Position numbers and translations under genes: made by a program. Below the pieces are notes generated by a model, which saw only the letters and a program-made list of their open reading frames with translations, did no database searches and had not been told where the DNA came from. A stretch of DNA of 64,000 nt, taken from contig NZ_CP040814.1 of NCBI RefSeq assembly GCF_019443965.1, positions 496,001-560,000 on the forward strand. The letters run 5' to 3'. The stretch is from Salinibacterium sp. M195. Lineage in GTDB: Bacteria > Actinomycetota > Actinomycetes > Actinomycetales > Microbacteriaceae. This document shows positions 44,498 through 52,857 of this stretch, one piece after another (the first letter of the stretch is position 1; every line of letters starts with the position of its first letter).

Positions 44498-45252
44498 ACC
44501 GTCGCCTCTCTGCTCGTGAACTTGTGGTTCGTGGCATCGCCACTGCTGGTGTTGCTGCTCTCGTAAATGTCAGGAAAAACGCCATCGTTGACAGCAAGCT
44601 GAATTGCTTCAGCCATGACCGCGTTAAGAATTGCCGCACCGACAACGGTCGAGGTCGGAGAAACTCGCTTGTCGATTCCCACAATATCGACGGCAGCGTC
44701 ACCGACGGAACCCCCGTTGTCGATAACGACAGTGGCCAGCTCATGAAGTCTCGGCAGCGAAGTGGGCCGAGCAGCAGGGGACGTCGCGTGATTCAGGCTC
44801 GTCAGCGCGATAACCGGGACGCCGTTCGCGATAACTCGCTGCACGAGTTCGGAGGTCACGGCATTGCTGCCCGAGTTCGACGCAACAATCAGCACATCGC
44901 CGCGAGCAATCGGATGATCGAGCAGCAAAGCAGCCGCCAAACCGGGGAGACGCTCGAGTGACGTGCTGAGCGGAGCACTCGAATGCAACATGAGGCCCTC
45001 AAAGAGCAACGGTTTGACGTTAACGAGGCCACCAGCTCGGTAGAACAGCTCTTCAGCGAGCATGTGCGAGTGGCCAGTGCCGAAGACGTGAATCGTGCGG
45101 TTTGCGATCAGAGCGTCAGCGATGAGCCGGGATGCTGCCTCGATACTCGCTGCCTCAGCGGTGAGTAGTCGTTCGATGAGTTCGATCGAGTGACTCAGGT
45201 AGCGGGCGGCAGGGGAAGCAATATCGAGGGCGTTCGGGTTGGCGAAAGTCAT
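44494..45252 (-). CDS. SIS-domain sugar-phosphate protein (UPF0309-like)
   Basis: 252 residues from ATG 45252. A single SIS fold: LIADALIANRTIHVFGTGHSHMLAEELFYRAGG with the phosphosugar-binding loop, VLIVASNSGSNAVTSELVQRVIANGVPVIALTSL, and TSTVVGAAILNAVMAEAIQLAV. Members isomerise, deaminate or bind phosphosugars; it is likely to act on the product of the adjacent GlcNAc kinase, but the reaction is not determined. The frame stays open upstream to 45903, but that part is antisense-like shadow of the kinase. Overlaps kinase and GH84 genes by 4 bases each. Confidence 0.88.
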   Translation of the reverse strand: MTFANPNALDIASPAARYLSHSIELIERLLTAEAASIEAASRLIADALIANRTIHVFGTGHSHMLAEELFYRAGGLVNVKPLLFEGLMLHSSAPLSTSLERLPGLAAALLLDHPIARGDVLIVASNSGSNAVTSELVQRVIANGVPVIALTSLNHATSPAARPTSLPRLHELATVVIDNGGSVGDAAVDIVGIDKRVSPTSTVVGAAILNAVMAEAIQLAVNDGVFPDIYESSNTSSGDATNHKFTSREATV

Positions 45253-46172
45253 GATGCTGTTTCTTCTTTCCACACGTGGATAAGACCGCGATAGATGGTG
45301 TCTGAGCCGCCTTCGCCCAGAAGGAGGGCTCCGTCGAGCGCCGAAGCATCCGCGGGGCGGAACGAGAGCCCGTCCGCTGCGAGAAGCTCGACAACGCGAG
45401 CGAAAAGCACCGTATTGGGGCCGAGCAATTTTCCGCCGAGCGCTAGCGGAGCATCCTGACCGACCCAATGTAGACCGACGCGTGCCGTCATAAAGAGTTC
45501 GCGGGCGGCGTCGTCGACGATGGCGTTGGCGATGACGTCGCCTTCTACGGCCGCGGTGAGAACTTCGCGGGCGAACTGCGAGATGCGATTGACGGGGCGG
45601 TGCACGCTGTGGAGTCGAGCGGCGAGGTTCTGAAGCCCGGCAAATTGGCTTTCGGCCCGTTCGGTGAGGATCGTCGTTTCGCCGCGGCCGTCGAGTTGCT
45701 TCAGGACGGCGGAGACTCCGCGGCTGCCGATCCAGAATCCACCACCAGCGTCGCCAAGAAGGTAGCCATGGCCGTCGATAACCCGCGAGTCGCCATCGTT
45801 CTTGAGTGCGAGGCAGCCAACGCCGGTGCCGGTGATTAGTGAGACTCCTGCTTCGCCAGAGAGGGCTCCGGCATGGGAAGTGACGGTGTCGTCGGCGATC
45901 CACACCTCGCGCGCGCCGGTCGTTGCGCCGACTAGGGCGCCGAGCCTGGCCGCGGAGGCGGCATCCGGCGGAGATGTGGTTAGCCCGAGGACTGCGCGGT
46001 CAACGGGCTCGAATCGCCCATGTTTCCACGCGCTAGCGATTGCATTGAATACGGTGCGCACGGTGTCGCCTTCGAGGCGACTAACTCCATCGACTTCGAC
46101 CGTTCCTGGTTGGGCGGAACTTTTCAGCCGGATGCCGGACTGACCGCCATCAATGCCCAGGACCGAGATCAT
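45249..46172 (-). CDS. N-acetylglucosamine kinase (BadF/BadG/BcrA/BcrD family)
   Basis: Phosphorylates GlcNAc to GlcNAc-6-phosphate with ATP (inferred by family and context). 307 residues of the ASKHA fold: phosphate-1 motif GIDGGQSGIR, LGLTTSP, IADDTVTSHAGALSGEAGVSLITGTGVGCLA (phosphate-2), then GHGYLLGDAGGGFWIGSRGV typical of GlcNAc kinases. Its ATG overlaps the regulator stop by one base. Confidence 0.87.
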   Translation of the reverse strand: MISVLGIDGGQSGIRLKSSAQPGTVEVDGVSRLEGDTVRTVFNAIASAWKHGRFEPVDRAVLGLTTSPPDAASAARLGALVGATTGAREVWIADDTVTSHAGALSGEAGVSLITGTGVGCLALKNDGDSRVIDGHGYLLGDAGGGFWIGSRGVSAVLKQLDGRGETTILTERAESQFAGLQNLAARLHSVHRPVNRISQFAREVLTAAVEGDVIANAIVDDAARELFMTARVGLHWVGQDAPLALGGKLLGPNTVLFARVVELLAADGLSFRPADASALDGALLLGEGGSDTIYRGLIHVWKEETAS

Positions 46173-46930
46173 TAGCTGGTCCGTATTTGCTCGGTAGTGA
46201 AGGCCCCACCAGAGACCTGGGCTGTGAGCTGGTACTTATCGCCGCGGTAAAAGCAGTTGGCGATCATGATGATGTTGCCTCGAGCGTCGGAGTCGACCAT
46301 TCGGATGCGCAGGCAGGCCTGATCTGCGGGAATGGTGAGCAGCTCGCGCACACGCTGGTCGGGCAGAACCGGCTCAATGGAGACGTTGGCGGCGCCGGGG
46401 GCGATGCGATAGCGGGTTCCGAGGAGTTCGTAGAGCGAACCGCCGAGATCGCCGCCGTTGATTCCGGGTACGAGAGCTTGCGGAATCCAGACCGTCTCGA
46501 CAGCCATTGCTTCTCCGCTCCCCAGTCGCAGTCTCGTGAAACTGACGACTGGGTCGCCGGGGGTTATGTGCAATTGGGTAGCGATTGCGGCATCGGCGGG
46601 GGAGACGCGGTAGGCCAGAAGCCGAGCGCTCGGCTCGAGGCCGCGGTCGCGCATATCTTGCGAGAACGACGTGAGGCCAAGTAGTCGCACGAACGGCTGC
46701 GGTGTCACGTAGGTTCCGGAGCCGTGGCGGCGTTCAACGAGCCCCTCAGCCACGAGCGAGTCAACGGCGCGACGGATTGTCATCCGGGCGACACCCCACC
46801 GCGCGCTTAAGTCGCGCTCGCTTGGCAGGCTCTTGCCGACCTCGGTCGACGCAACCAACTCGCGAAGGCGCGCTCTGAGCGTGTGTCTGGTGGACTCTAC
46901 GACTACTGTCACTCTCACATTAGAGCCCAT
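46172..46930 (-). CDS. GntR/HutC-family regulator (DasR/NagR-like)
   Basis: 252 residues: an N-terminal winged helix (LPSERDLSARWGVARMTIRRAVDSLVAEGLVERRHGSGTYVT) and a C-terminal UTRA ligand domain (RLLGLTSFSQDMRDRGLEPSARLLAYRVSPADAAIATQLHITPGDPVVSFTRLR). The link with GlcNAc genes and the nearby TAGACCAC half-sites point to a DasR/NagR homologue that senses GlcN-6-P or GlcNAc-6-P. First gene of the seven-gene operon and probably autoregulated. Confidence 0.9.
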   Translation of the reverse strand: MGSNVRVTVVVESTRHTLRARLRELVASTEVGKSLPSERDLSARWGVARMTIRRAVDSLVAEGLVERRHGSGTYVTPQPFVRLLGLTSFSQDMRDRGLEPSARLLAYRVSPADAAIATQLHITPGDPVVSFTRLRLGSGEAMAVETVWIPQALVPGINGGDLGGSLYELLGTRYRIAPGAANVSIEPVLPDQRVRELLTIPADQACLRIRMVDSDARGNIIMIANCFYRGDKYQLTAQVSGGAFTTEQIRTS

Positions 46931-46956
46931 TCACAGGCCCGTGGTAAAGAGCAAAA

Positions 46957-47097
46957 TAGACCACTCCGGGGTACATTGTGAGTTAATTATCTCGAATCAC
47001 TCCGGAGAATCCGGCTGTGTTGCTGATGGTGACTCGCGCTATGCTCTTCGGATCTAGACCACCCGCGACCGGTCAAGAGCGATTCGTTTAGACCACT
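46957..47097. promoter_or_regulatory. three DasR/NagR dre-like half-sites in the divergent promoter region
   Basis: TAGACCACT (46957-46965), TAGACCAC (47055-47062, as GATCTAGACCAC) and TAGACCACT (47089-47097) repeat the right half of the dre consensus ASTGGTCTAGACCAST, all in the same orientation. Only the middle one keeps part of the left half. They lie between the regulator start and the GNAT start and could control both directions. Confidence 0.65.
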
Positions 47098-47121
47098 CGA
47101 CTCGGGATATATGGTGAATCT

Positions 47122-47715
47122 ATGAGCCATATTCGCCCGGCACGACTTCACGATCTTCCGGGAACCTATCGCGCCTGCCTTCACACCTCGGATGCTGGGG
47201 GTGATGGGAGCGCTCTCTATCAGAATCCCGACCTCTTGGGCCACATCTACGTTGGCCCCTACATCGTGGGTGAACCCCACTTCGCGTTCGTCATCGCCGA
47301 TGACCACGGAGTAGCCGGTTATGTTCTCGGCACCCCAGATACCCGCGTCTTTGAGGCGTGGCAGGAGCGCGAGTGGTGGCCAGCGTTGCGTGCCGCCTAC
47401 CCGATGGCGGGGGGTGACACTCTCGACGATGAACTCATCGCGCAGATACACACGCCGGTGACCGCACCCGATACTGTGGTGGCGAACTATCCAGCACACC
47501 TACACATCGACTTGTTGCCGCGGGTACAAGGCAGAGGCTTGGGGCGAGTAATGCTGGAGACGTTGTTCGAGGCACTGCGCGCTGGCGGAGTGAGCGGCAT
47601 CCATTTGGATGTCGGAGAAGACAACCACAATGCGATCGCGTTCTATCGTCACCTGGGGTTCGCGGAACTTGCCCGCGGAACCGATTCGATTTATCTGGGA
47701 ATGGAACTGTCGTGA
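47122..47715 (+). CDS. GNAT acetyltransferase resembling the O-GlcNAcase C-terminal domain
   Basis: 197 residues. The GNAT core is in the second half: HLHIDLLPRVQGRGLGRVMLETLFEALRAGG (acetyl-CoA loop Q-G-R-G-L-G), then VGEDNHNAIAFYRHLGF. The first half has NPDLLGHIYVGPYIVGEPHFAFVIADDHGVAGYVLGTPDT, which resembles, from memory, the matching part of the HAT-like domain of human O-GlcNAcase (GPYL...CFVLED..GICGYALGT). Unlike the human domain, the cofactor loop looks intact. Lies divergent from the GH84 operon and overlaps the next gene by 4 bases. Substrate unknown. Confidence 0.82.
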   Translation: MSHIRPARLHDLPGTYRACLHTSDAGGDGSALYQNPDLLGHIYVGPYIVGEPHFAFVIADDHGVAGYVLGTPDTRVFEAWQEREWWPALRAAYPMAGGDTLDDELIAQIHTPVTAPDTVVANYPAHLHIDLLPRVQGRGLGRVMLETLFEALRAGGVSGIHLDVGEDNHNAIAFYRHLGFAELARGTDSIYLGMELS

Positions 47716-48725
47716 TTCTGCCTGAGCCAACTGCAACTCCTCTTCGTGGCGGCCCGCTACTTCGGTGGGGAGTGCTCGCTCCGGGGGGCATCGCGACAGA
47801 TTGGGTCGCTGCGCTGCACGCAAATACTGACCAGCGGGTGGTCGCCGTGGCCTCGCGCTCGGCTGACCGCGCCGCAGAATTCGCGCAGAAGAATGGCATC
47901 GCCCGCAGCTATGGCAGCTACGAACAGTTGGTGGCCGACCCCGACGTGGACATCGTTTACATCGCTGCGCCGAACGTGTTTCACCGCCCGTTGGCTTTGC
48001 TCGCGATCGCAGCGGGCAAGCATGTACTCATTGAGAAACCCCTCGGCATTGACGCGGCGGATGCTCAGGCGATTGTCGTCGCGGCCCGCGCTGCCGGCGT
48101 CTTTGCCATGGAAGCGATGTGGACACGCTTTTTGCCGCAGACGACGATCATCTCGCAGCTGCTTGACGCCGGTGAGCTCGGTGATGTGACGATCGTCACC
48201 GCAGACTTTGGTGCCAATTTCGGTTCGCCAAGCGAGCATCCCGTCTTCGACCCGACGATGGGTGGTGGATCGCTGCGCGACATCGGGATCTATCCGGTGT
48301 GGTTCTCCCAGTTTGTGCTCGGTGCCCCCACAAGCGCGTTAGCAACGGGGCGGATGCTCGACACGGGTGTTGATGGCCAAGCGTCGATGATTCTCGACCA
48401 CGCCACCGGCGCCCAAGCGGTGCTGCACACAACGATGCTTGCCGACACCCCCACAGAGGCCCGCATCAACGGCACGCGTGCGCGTATTGAAGTTCGCACC
48501 CCGTTCTACGCGCCACACGGCTTCGCGTTTGTGCGCGACGAGGAACGCACCGAGTTCACGGACGGCACCGGACTCCGTGGCCGCGAGGGGCTGTCATTCC
48601 AGGCGACGGCAATCGCCCAACACGTGGCGGATGGGCGAACCGAGGCCCCCGAGCATCCATTGGATGTCTCGATTGCCGTGTTGGAGACCCTCGACTCCCT
48701 GCGCGCCCAAGTCGAAGCAGGCTAG
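47712..48725 (+). CDS. Gfo/Idh/MocA-family oxidoreductase
   Basis: 337 residues. NAD(P)-binding N-terminus (LRWGVLAPGGIATDWVAALHA), then NGIARSYGSYEQLVADPDVDIVYIAAPNVFH and the family signature GKHVLIEKPLGIDAADA (EKP motif), FAMEAMWTRFLPQ and GGGSLRDIGIYPVWFSQF, as in dimeric dihydrodiol/trans-1,2-dihydrobenzene-diol dehydrogenase-like members acting on sugars. GTG start overlaps the GNAT stop (GTGA), so co-translated. Substrate unknown, perhaps an amino sugar derivative. Confidence 0.88.
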   Translation: MILPEPTATPLRGGPLLRWGVLAPGGIATDWVAALHANTDQRVVAVASRSADRAAEFAQKNGIARSYGSYEQLVADPDVDIVYIAAPNVFHRPLALLAIAAGKHVLIEKPLGIDAADAQAIVVAARAAGVFAMEAMWTRFLPQTTIISQLLDAGELGDVTIVTADFGANFGSPSEHPVFDPTMGGGSLRDIGIYPVWFSQFVLGAPTSALATGRMLDTGVDGQASMILDHATGAQAVLHTTMLADTPTEARINGTRARIEVRTPFYAPHGFAFVRDEERTEFTDGTGLRGREGLSFQATAIAQHVADGRTEAPEHPLDVSIAVLETLDSLRAQVEAG

Positions 48726-48766
48726 CTCAGCCTCGTTCAGTTGAGCCCCCCCAGAGCCCAGCGGGG

Positions 48767-49414
48767 CTAGGCGGCGGCTTTTGCGCGCGACAGGTCGACG
48801 AAGAGGTCGGTGTTGAACTTGTAGGCGGTGAGCACTTCGTCAATGACGCGGTCACGCTCGGCGTCATCCCATTCGACGGCGTCGAGTTGATCCCGGTACG
48901 TGTTCTTAAATTCTTTGGGTTTCGCAATTTGATCGAAAAGATAGAAGCCGACCCCATTGGTTTCGAAGCCGAACTGGCGTTGCATGATGGTGCGGATGAC
49001 TTGACCGCCCGAAAGGTCACCGAGGTAGCGGGTGTAGTGGTGGGCGATGAAACCGCCGGCCCAGTCTTGGGTTGCGATCTCGGTCACGCGGGCGGCATAG
49101 GCTGCGGCCGTCGGCAGTGGGACGATCTGATCGCGCCAGTCAGCGCCGATCAGGAATTCGAGGTCAGCTTCGATCGCGGGAAGGCGAGTAAGTTGCGACG
49201 TAATGAACGGTGCGGCGACCGGGTTGCTGGCGAAGTGGTCGGCGGCAGCTTCGATGGCTTCATAGATGAAGTAGTGCTGAGCGACTAGCGCGATGTAGTC
49301 GGCGCGCGTTCCTTTGCCCGTCATGAGATCTTTCATGAAGTCGGCACCCTCGCTATCGCCGTGGCTTGACCACGTGCGCTCACGAAGGGCCTGCGAGAAA
49401 GGAATTACTGCCAC
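48767..49414 (-). CDS. biliverdin-producing heme oxygenase
   Basis: Opens heme to biliverdin, CO and Fe(II), releasing iron. 215 residues of the HmuO type: proximal His in RERTWSSHGDSEGADFM (near residue 18), ALVAQHYFIYEAIE, and the distal helix HHYTRYLGDLSGGQVI with its flexible glycines. Upstream lies a possible DtxR box. No heme importer is adjacent, though a DUF2470 protein lies 3.4 kb away. AAGGAG precedes the ATG. Confidence 0.94.
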   Translation of the reverse strand: MAVIPFSQALRERTWSSHGDSEGADFMKDLMTGKGTRADYIALVAQHYFIYEAIEAAADHFASNPVAAPFITSQLTRLPAIEADLEFLIGADWRDQIVPLPTAAAYAARVTEIATQDWAGGFIAHHYTRYLGDLSGGQVIRTIMQRQFGFETNGVGFYLFDQIAKPKEFKNTYRDQLDAVEWDDAERDRVIDEVLTAYKFNTDLFVDLSRAKAAA

Positions 49415-49435
49415 GGGGTCTCCTTGTGAAGCGGG

Positions 49436-49454
49436 TTAGGTGACCCTCACTCTA
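49436..49454. promoter_or_regulatory. imperfect DtxR/IdeR box before the heme oxygenase gene
   Basis: TTAGGTGACCCTCACTCTA agrees with the consensus TWAGGTTAGSCTAACCTWA at 14 of 19 positions, with a perfect left end. It is 22 bases before the heme oxygenase ATG and also within reach of the divergent MFS gene. Heme oxygenase genes are DtxR targets in corynebacteria. Confidence 0.5.
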
Positions 49455-49520
49455 GCGTTGGAGGGAATCACGCCGCATCCTCCAAAAGTTGGGTGTTGAT
49501 CGGGACTGTATCGTGAGCAA

Positions 49521-51035
49521 GTGAGTGCGATTGATGAACCCCGAGTGTTGGCGACCACGAAGCAGTGGTTTGCCCTTGTAGTCCTGATGCTGCCGACGTT
49601 GCTGGTCTCGATCGACAATACGGTCTTGAGTTTCGCGTTGCCGAGTATTGCCAGAGATTTGCGACCGAGCGCTGTAGGGCAACTCTGGATCGTCGACGTC
49701 TACCCGCTCGTGCTGGCCGCATTGCTTGTCGGCATGGGAAACCTCGGCGACCGGTTCGGCCGCCGGCGCGTGTTGCTTTTCGGGGCCTCAGGTTTCGGCG
49801 TTGTTTCGGTGCTTGCGGCGTTTGCGCCAGACGCGACGTCACTAATCGTCGCGCGAGTGTTCCTCGGAGTTTTTGGGGCCATGCTCATGCCGTCGACGCT
49901 GTCGCTGCTGCGATCGCTCTTTATTGATCGCCGGCAGCGCCGATTTGCTATCGCCATCTGGGCCGCCGGATTCTCGGCCGGTTCCGCCATCGGGCCGCTC
50001 GTCGGAGGGATACTTCTCGAGCATTTCTGGTGGGGCTCAGTCTTTCTCGTTGCTGTTCCGTTTCTGTTGCCGCTGCTGATCTTCGCACCGTTGCTGATTG
50101 AGGAGTCGAAAGATCCGGCGCCTGGCCCGTTTGACCTGGGCAGCATTGTGCTGTCGATCCTCACGTTGGGGCCGGCCGTCTACGCCATCAAGGAGTTTGC
50201 CACCGAGGGCGTTGGTGTGGTGCCCATCGTGCTGATTGTGGTGGCTGCACTGTGCGGCATCGTGTTCGTGCGTCGGCTCCTGGGGCAAGAGAATCCGATG
50301 CTCGACATGAAACTCTTTCGAGTGCCATCGTTCAGCGGTGCGGTGCTCGTGAACCTTGTTAGCGTTTTCTCGCTGTTGGGGCTCCTCTTCTTCCTCACTC
50401 AGCACCTACAGCTCGTCGAGGGCTTGAGTCCGTTCGATGCGGCGCTCGCGCTTACTCCCGGCATTGTCGTGATCATCGTTGCGGGGCTCGCCGTAGTGCC
50501 ACTCGTGCGCTTCGTGCGCCCCGGTTTTCTCATGGCAGGCGGACTGACGCTCTCACTGCTGGCTTATGGCTCGATCGCGTTGATCGGCAGTGACGCCACT
50601 GTGGTGAGCTACATCGTGGCATTCTGTGTTCTTGGTGCTGGCATCGGGTCAGCTGAGACGCTGTCGAATGACCTCATCATCTCGAGCGTTCCCGCTGACA
50701 AAGCCGGAGCAGCATCCGGCGTCTCAGAGACAGCCTACGAATTGGGTGCGGTGCTCGGAACGGCAGTGCTTGGCAGTGTTCTGACCGCCTCGTATCGGTC
50801 GACGATCGTGATTCCTGACGAGCTCACAGCGGGGGATGCCACTGCCGCACGTGAGACGCTCGGTGGCGCCGTGGAGGTGGCCTCTACCCTCTCGGGCAGT
50901 CTGGGTGACCAACTACTGCACTCGGCTCGTGACGCCTTCGATTCGGGAGTTGTCGCAACGTCGTGGGTTGCTGTCGGCCTCATGGCGGTCGCAATCACCA
51001 TCACTCTGGTGACCCTGCGGTCGGTGCGGAGCTAG
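49521..51035 (+). CDS. MFS drug-type exporter (DHA2, 14 helices)
   Basis: 504 residues with about 14 transmembrane helices. Motif A is GNLGDRFGRRRVLLFG (near residues 74-89), the N-terminal LPTLLVSIDNTVLSFALPSIARDL is typical of the QacA/SmvA branch, and motif C lies in AAGFSAGSAIGPLVGGILLEHFWWGSVFLVAVP. Probably exports a cationic or lipophilic compound with proton exchange. GTG start. Divergent from heme oxygenase; convergent with the next gene. Confidence 0.9.
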   Translation: MSAIDEPRVLATTKQWFALVVLMLPTLLVSIDNTVLSFALPSIARDLRPSAVGQLWIVDVYPLVLAALLVGMGNLGDRFGRRRVLLFGASGFGVVSVLAAFAPDATSLIVARVFLGVFGAMLMPSTLSLLRSLFIDRRQRRFAIAIWAAGFSAGSAIGPLVGGILLEHFWWGSVFLVAVPFLLPLLIFAPLLIEESKDPAPGPFDLGSIVLSILTLGPAVYAIKEFATEGVGVVPIVLIVVAALCGIVFVRRLLGQENPMLDMKLFRVPSFSGAVLVNLVSVFSLLGLLFFLTQHLQLVEGLSPFDAALALTPGIVVIIVAGLAVVPLVRFVRPGFLMAGGLTLSLLAYGSIALIGSDATVVSYIVAFCVLGAGIGSAETLSNDLIISSVPADKAGAASGVSETAYELGAVLGTAVLGSVLTASYRSTIVIPDELTAGDATAARETLGGAVEVASTLSGSLGDQLLHSARDAFDSGVVATSWVAVGLMAVAITITLVTLRSVRS

Positions 51036-51069
51036 CCTGCGCCGCGCTGTCAGCTCGCACTCGAGCGGG

Positions 51070-51657
51070 CTAGTGGCCTTCGTGGCTGGGAATGTCGAAG
51101 AGCTGATCGTCACTCTCGCCGGCGGGAGCGTCCCGCTGCGGAGTGAATGATCCATCGTGTTCGCCATGGGGTTGCGCATAGATGCCCGCTTCAGTAGCGG
51201 CAAGGGCTGGTGTGGTGAGAGCAGAAACGGCAAGAGCACCGACCATGAGGGCGACGAGATAGCGTCCGGCGCCGGGCGTCGATGCAGCGGCGCGCTTACC
51301 TTCACGCAGGCGTCGGGATTGACGGGCTAGCATCCCGGCCACAGAAAGTTGGAAGATCGCGGCAATTCCCCAGGGCACGACATCCAAGATTGCACCGAGC
51401 GCTGGAGCCTGAAATAGGGATGCTGCGGTAATCAGAAGTCCCCAAGCAACAAGGGGAGCTATCGCTACAACCATTGCGGCGCGAGCGAAGGGAAGCTGGT
51501 CGCGAGTAAAGGCCAGAATTCCCCACCCGAACTCGACGAAACCAAGAACCGCGAGAGGGATACCCAGCGCGAGAGGGGAACCGATCACGAGTGCAACATG
51601 GATCAGGCCGGTGCCTACTGCGGCAAAAGCGATCCAGGTTCGGATAATTGCGGACAT
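51070..51657 (-). CDS. membrane protein with His-rich tail, unknown function
   Basis: 195 residues with about five transmembrane helices (IAFAAVGTGLIHVALVIG, LALGIPLAVLGFVEFGWGILAF, AMVVAIAPLVAWGLLITAA, GAILDVVPWGIAAIFQLSVAGML, YLVALMVGALAVSALTTPALA) and a hydrophilic tail containing QPHGEHDGSF and PSHEGH, which could bind metal. I do not recognise the family. Spaced 44 bases downstream of the DUF4383 gene on the same strand, GAGAGGAG site before the ATG. Confidence 0.65.
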   Translation of the reverse strand: MSAIIRTWIAFAAVGTGLIHVALVIGSPLALGIPLAVLGFVEFGWGILAFTRDQLPFARAAMVVAIAPLVAWGLLITAASLFQAPALGAILDVVPWGIAAIFQLSVAGMLARQSRRLREGKRAAASTPGAGRYLVALMVGALAVSALTTPALAATEAGIYAQPHGEHDGSFTPQRDAPAGESDDQLFDIPSHEGH

Positions 51658-51701
51658 GACGGTTCTCCTCTCGGTGCGTGATCTGGGACTAGTGGTGCGA
51701 G

Positions 51702-52109
51702 TTACGCGGTGGCGCTAGATACACGCTTGTCGGCACCGAGGCCAACAGCGAGCAAGACGACGGCGCTGGCAAAGTGCAGCACGTTGTCAGCGGCATTCAG
51801 GGCCAAGATGTTCAGCGCTGAACCTACGAGAAAGAGCCCGAGGAAACCCAGCGCGAGGTAAGCAAACCCAACTACAGAGTTCACGGTTCGGGCAGCCTTT
51901 ACGTTGGAGAGGCCGGCCAATAGCAGGGCGGCTCCGATAAGAAGGTGAGCCACGTTGTGGAAAATGTTCACTTCGAACAAGCCAAGCAACAGTCCACCCT
52001 CAGTGGCGAAGAACCCGACGCCATTCGTGACGGTGAAGCCGAGCAGTCCGACGAGAATGTAAACCGCGCCGAAAACTGTGCCCAGCAGGCGGTTAGGTGA
52101 TTTTGTCAT
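51702..52109 (-). CDS. DUF4383 membrane protein, copy 1
   Basis: 135 residues from ATG 52109, which has GGAGG eight bases upstream. Four helices (LLGTVFGAVYILVGLLGFTV, IFHNVAHLLIGAALLLAGL, VVGFAYLALGFLGLFLVG, VLHFASAVVLLAVGLG) and the family motifs SPNRLLG, HNVAHL and NAADNVLHF. Unknown function; actinobacterial DUF4383 proteins are often stress-associated. A close paralogue lies 180 bases upstream. Confidence 0.85.
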   Translation of the reverse strand: MTKSPNRLLGTVFGAVYILVGLLGFTVTNGVGFFATEGGLLLGLFEVNIFHNVAHLLIGAALLLAGLSNVKAARTVNSVVGFAYLALGFLGLFLVGSALNILALNAADNVLHFASAVVLLAVGLGADKRVSSATA

Positions 52110-52153
52110 TACAGTGCCTCCTCCGTACAAACGGAGTGTTTGTACTGTTGCCT

Positions 52154-52186
52154 CTTATTCGTACCCCTCACTCAAATGGTTTGGCT
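52154..52186 (-). promoter_or_regulatory. promoter-like element of DUF4383 copy 1
   Basis: On the minus strand: AGCCAAACC (52178-52186), 14 bases, TACGAATAAG (52154-52163). The same two blocks with the same spacing precede copy 2. A second AGCCAAACC lies at 52190-52198. The shared layout suggests a specific sigma factor or activator site. Confidence 0.5.
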
Positions 52187-52291
52187 TATGGTTTGGCTCG
52201 CCCTTGAGCAGGTGGCGCCGCAAAGGTCCCGGGCGCCCTGGTGGCCGGGAGGTGGGGACGGAGAGAGGAAGCCCCTCCCGCTCGGCAACGC

Positions 52292-52699
52292 TTAAGCGCT
52301 TACCCCGGTAGCGCGCTTGTCAGCCCCGAGCCCCACGAGCAGAAGAACGACGGCACTGGCGAAATGCAGCACGTTGTCGGCGGCGTTGAGGGCCAGAATG
52401 TTCAGCGAGCTGCCCACAAGCAGCAAGCCAGCAAAACCGAGGATGAGGAAGGCGAACCCGATCGTTGAGTTCGCGGTGCGCGCGGCTTGTCTGTTGGAGA
52501 TTCCGGCCAAGACGAGCGCGGCGCCGATGACGATGTGCACGACGTTGTGGAAGCCGTTCAGTCCCAGTATTCCGACGAGCAGCCCGCCTTCGGTGGCGAG
52601 AAAGTTGACTCCGTTGGTGACAGTGAAGCCGAGAAGTCCTAAGAGAATGTAGACCGTGCCGAGTACCACTCCGAGCAGACGGTTCGGTGATTGAGTCAT
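52292..52699 (-). CDS. DUF4383 membrane protein, copy 2
   Basis: 135 residues from ATG 52699, closely similar to copy 1 throughout (QSPNRLLGVVLGTVYILLGLLGFTVTNGVNFLATEGGLL; NILALNAADNVLHFASAVVLLLVGLGADKR). The pair arose by tandem duplication and the promoter block was duplicated with it. Function unknown. Confidence 0.85.
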   Translation of the reverse strand: MTQSPNRLLGVVLGTVYILLGLLGFTVTNGVNFLATEGGLLVGILGLNGFHNVVHIVIGAALVLAGISNRQAARTANSTIGFAFLILGFAGLLLVGSSLNILALNAADNVLHFASAVVLLLVGLGADKRATGVSA

Positions 52700-52743
52700 G
52701 GCGGTGCCCCCTTTGCGCACACTAGGTGAGTGCGCCTGTATCC

Positions 52744-52776
52744 CTTATTCGTACTCCTGTGGTGCGGGGTTTGGCT
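52744..52776 (-). promoter_or_regulatory. promoter-like element of DUF4383 copy 2
   Basis: On the minus strand: AGCCAAACC (52768-52776), 14 bases, TACGAATAAG (52744-52753), identical in both blocks and spacing to the element before copy 1. Confidence 0.5.
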
Positions 52777-52857
52777 AGGGCACACGCAGGTGAACTTCTG
52801 AAAATAGTTGACCGGGGCCAACACTGGGCTAGCGCTGGGCCGGATGTTCCGTTTGCG

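Noticed and set aside
45253..45903. Open frame extending the SIS protein upstream by 217 residues
   Set aside because: The extension is Arg-rich low-complexity sequence lying antisense-like in another frame over the GlcNAc kinase gene; the SIS domain has its own ATG at 45252 with normal 4-base overlap.
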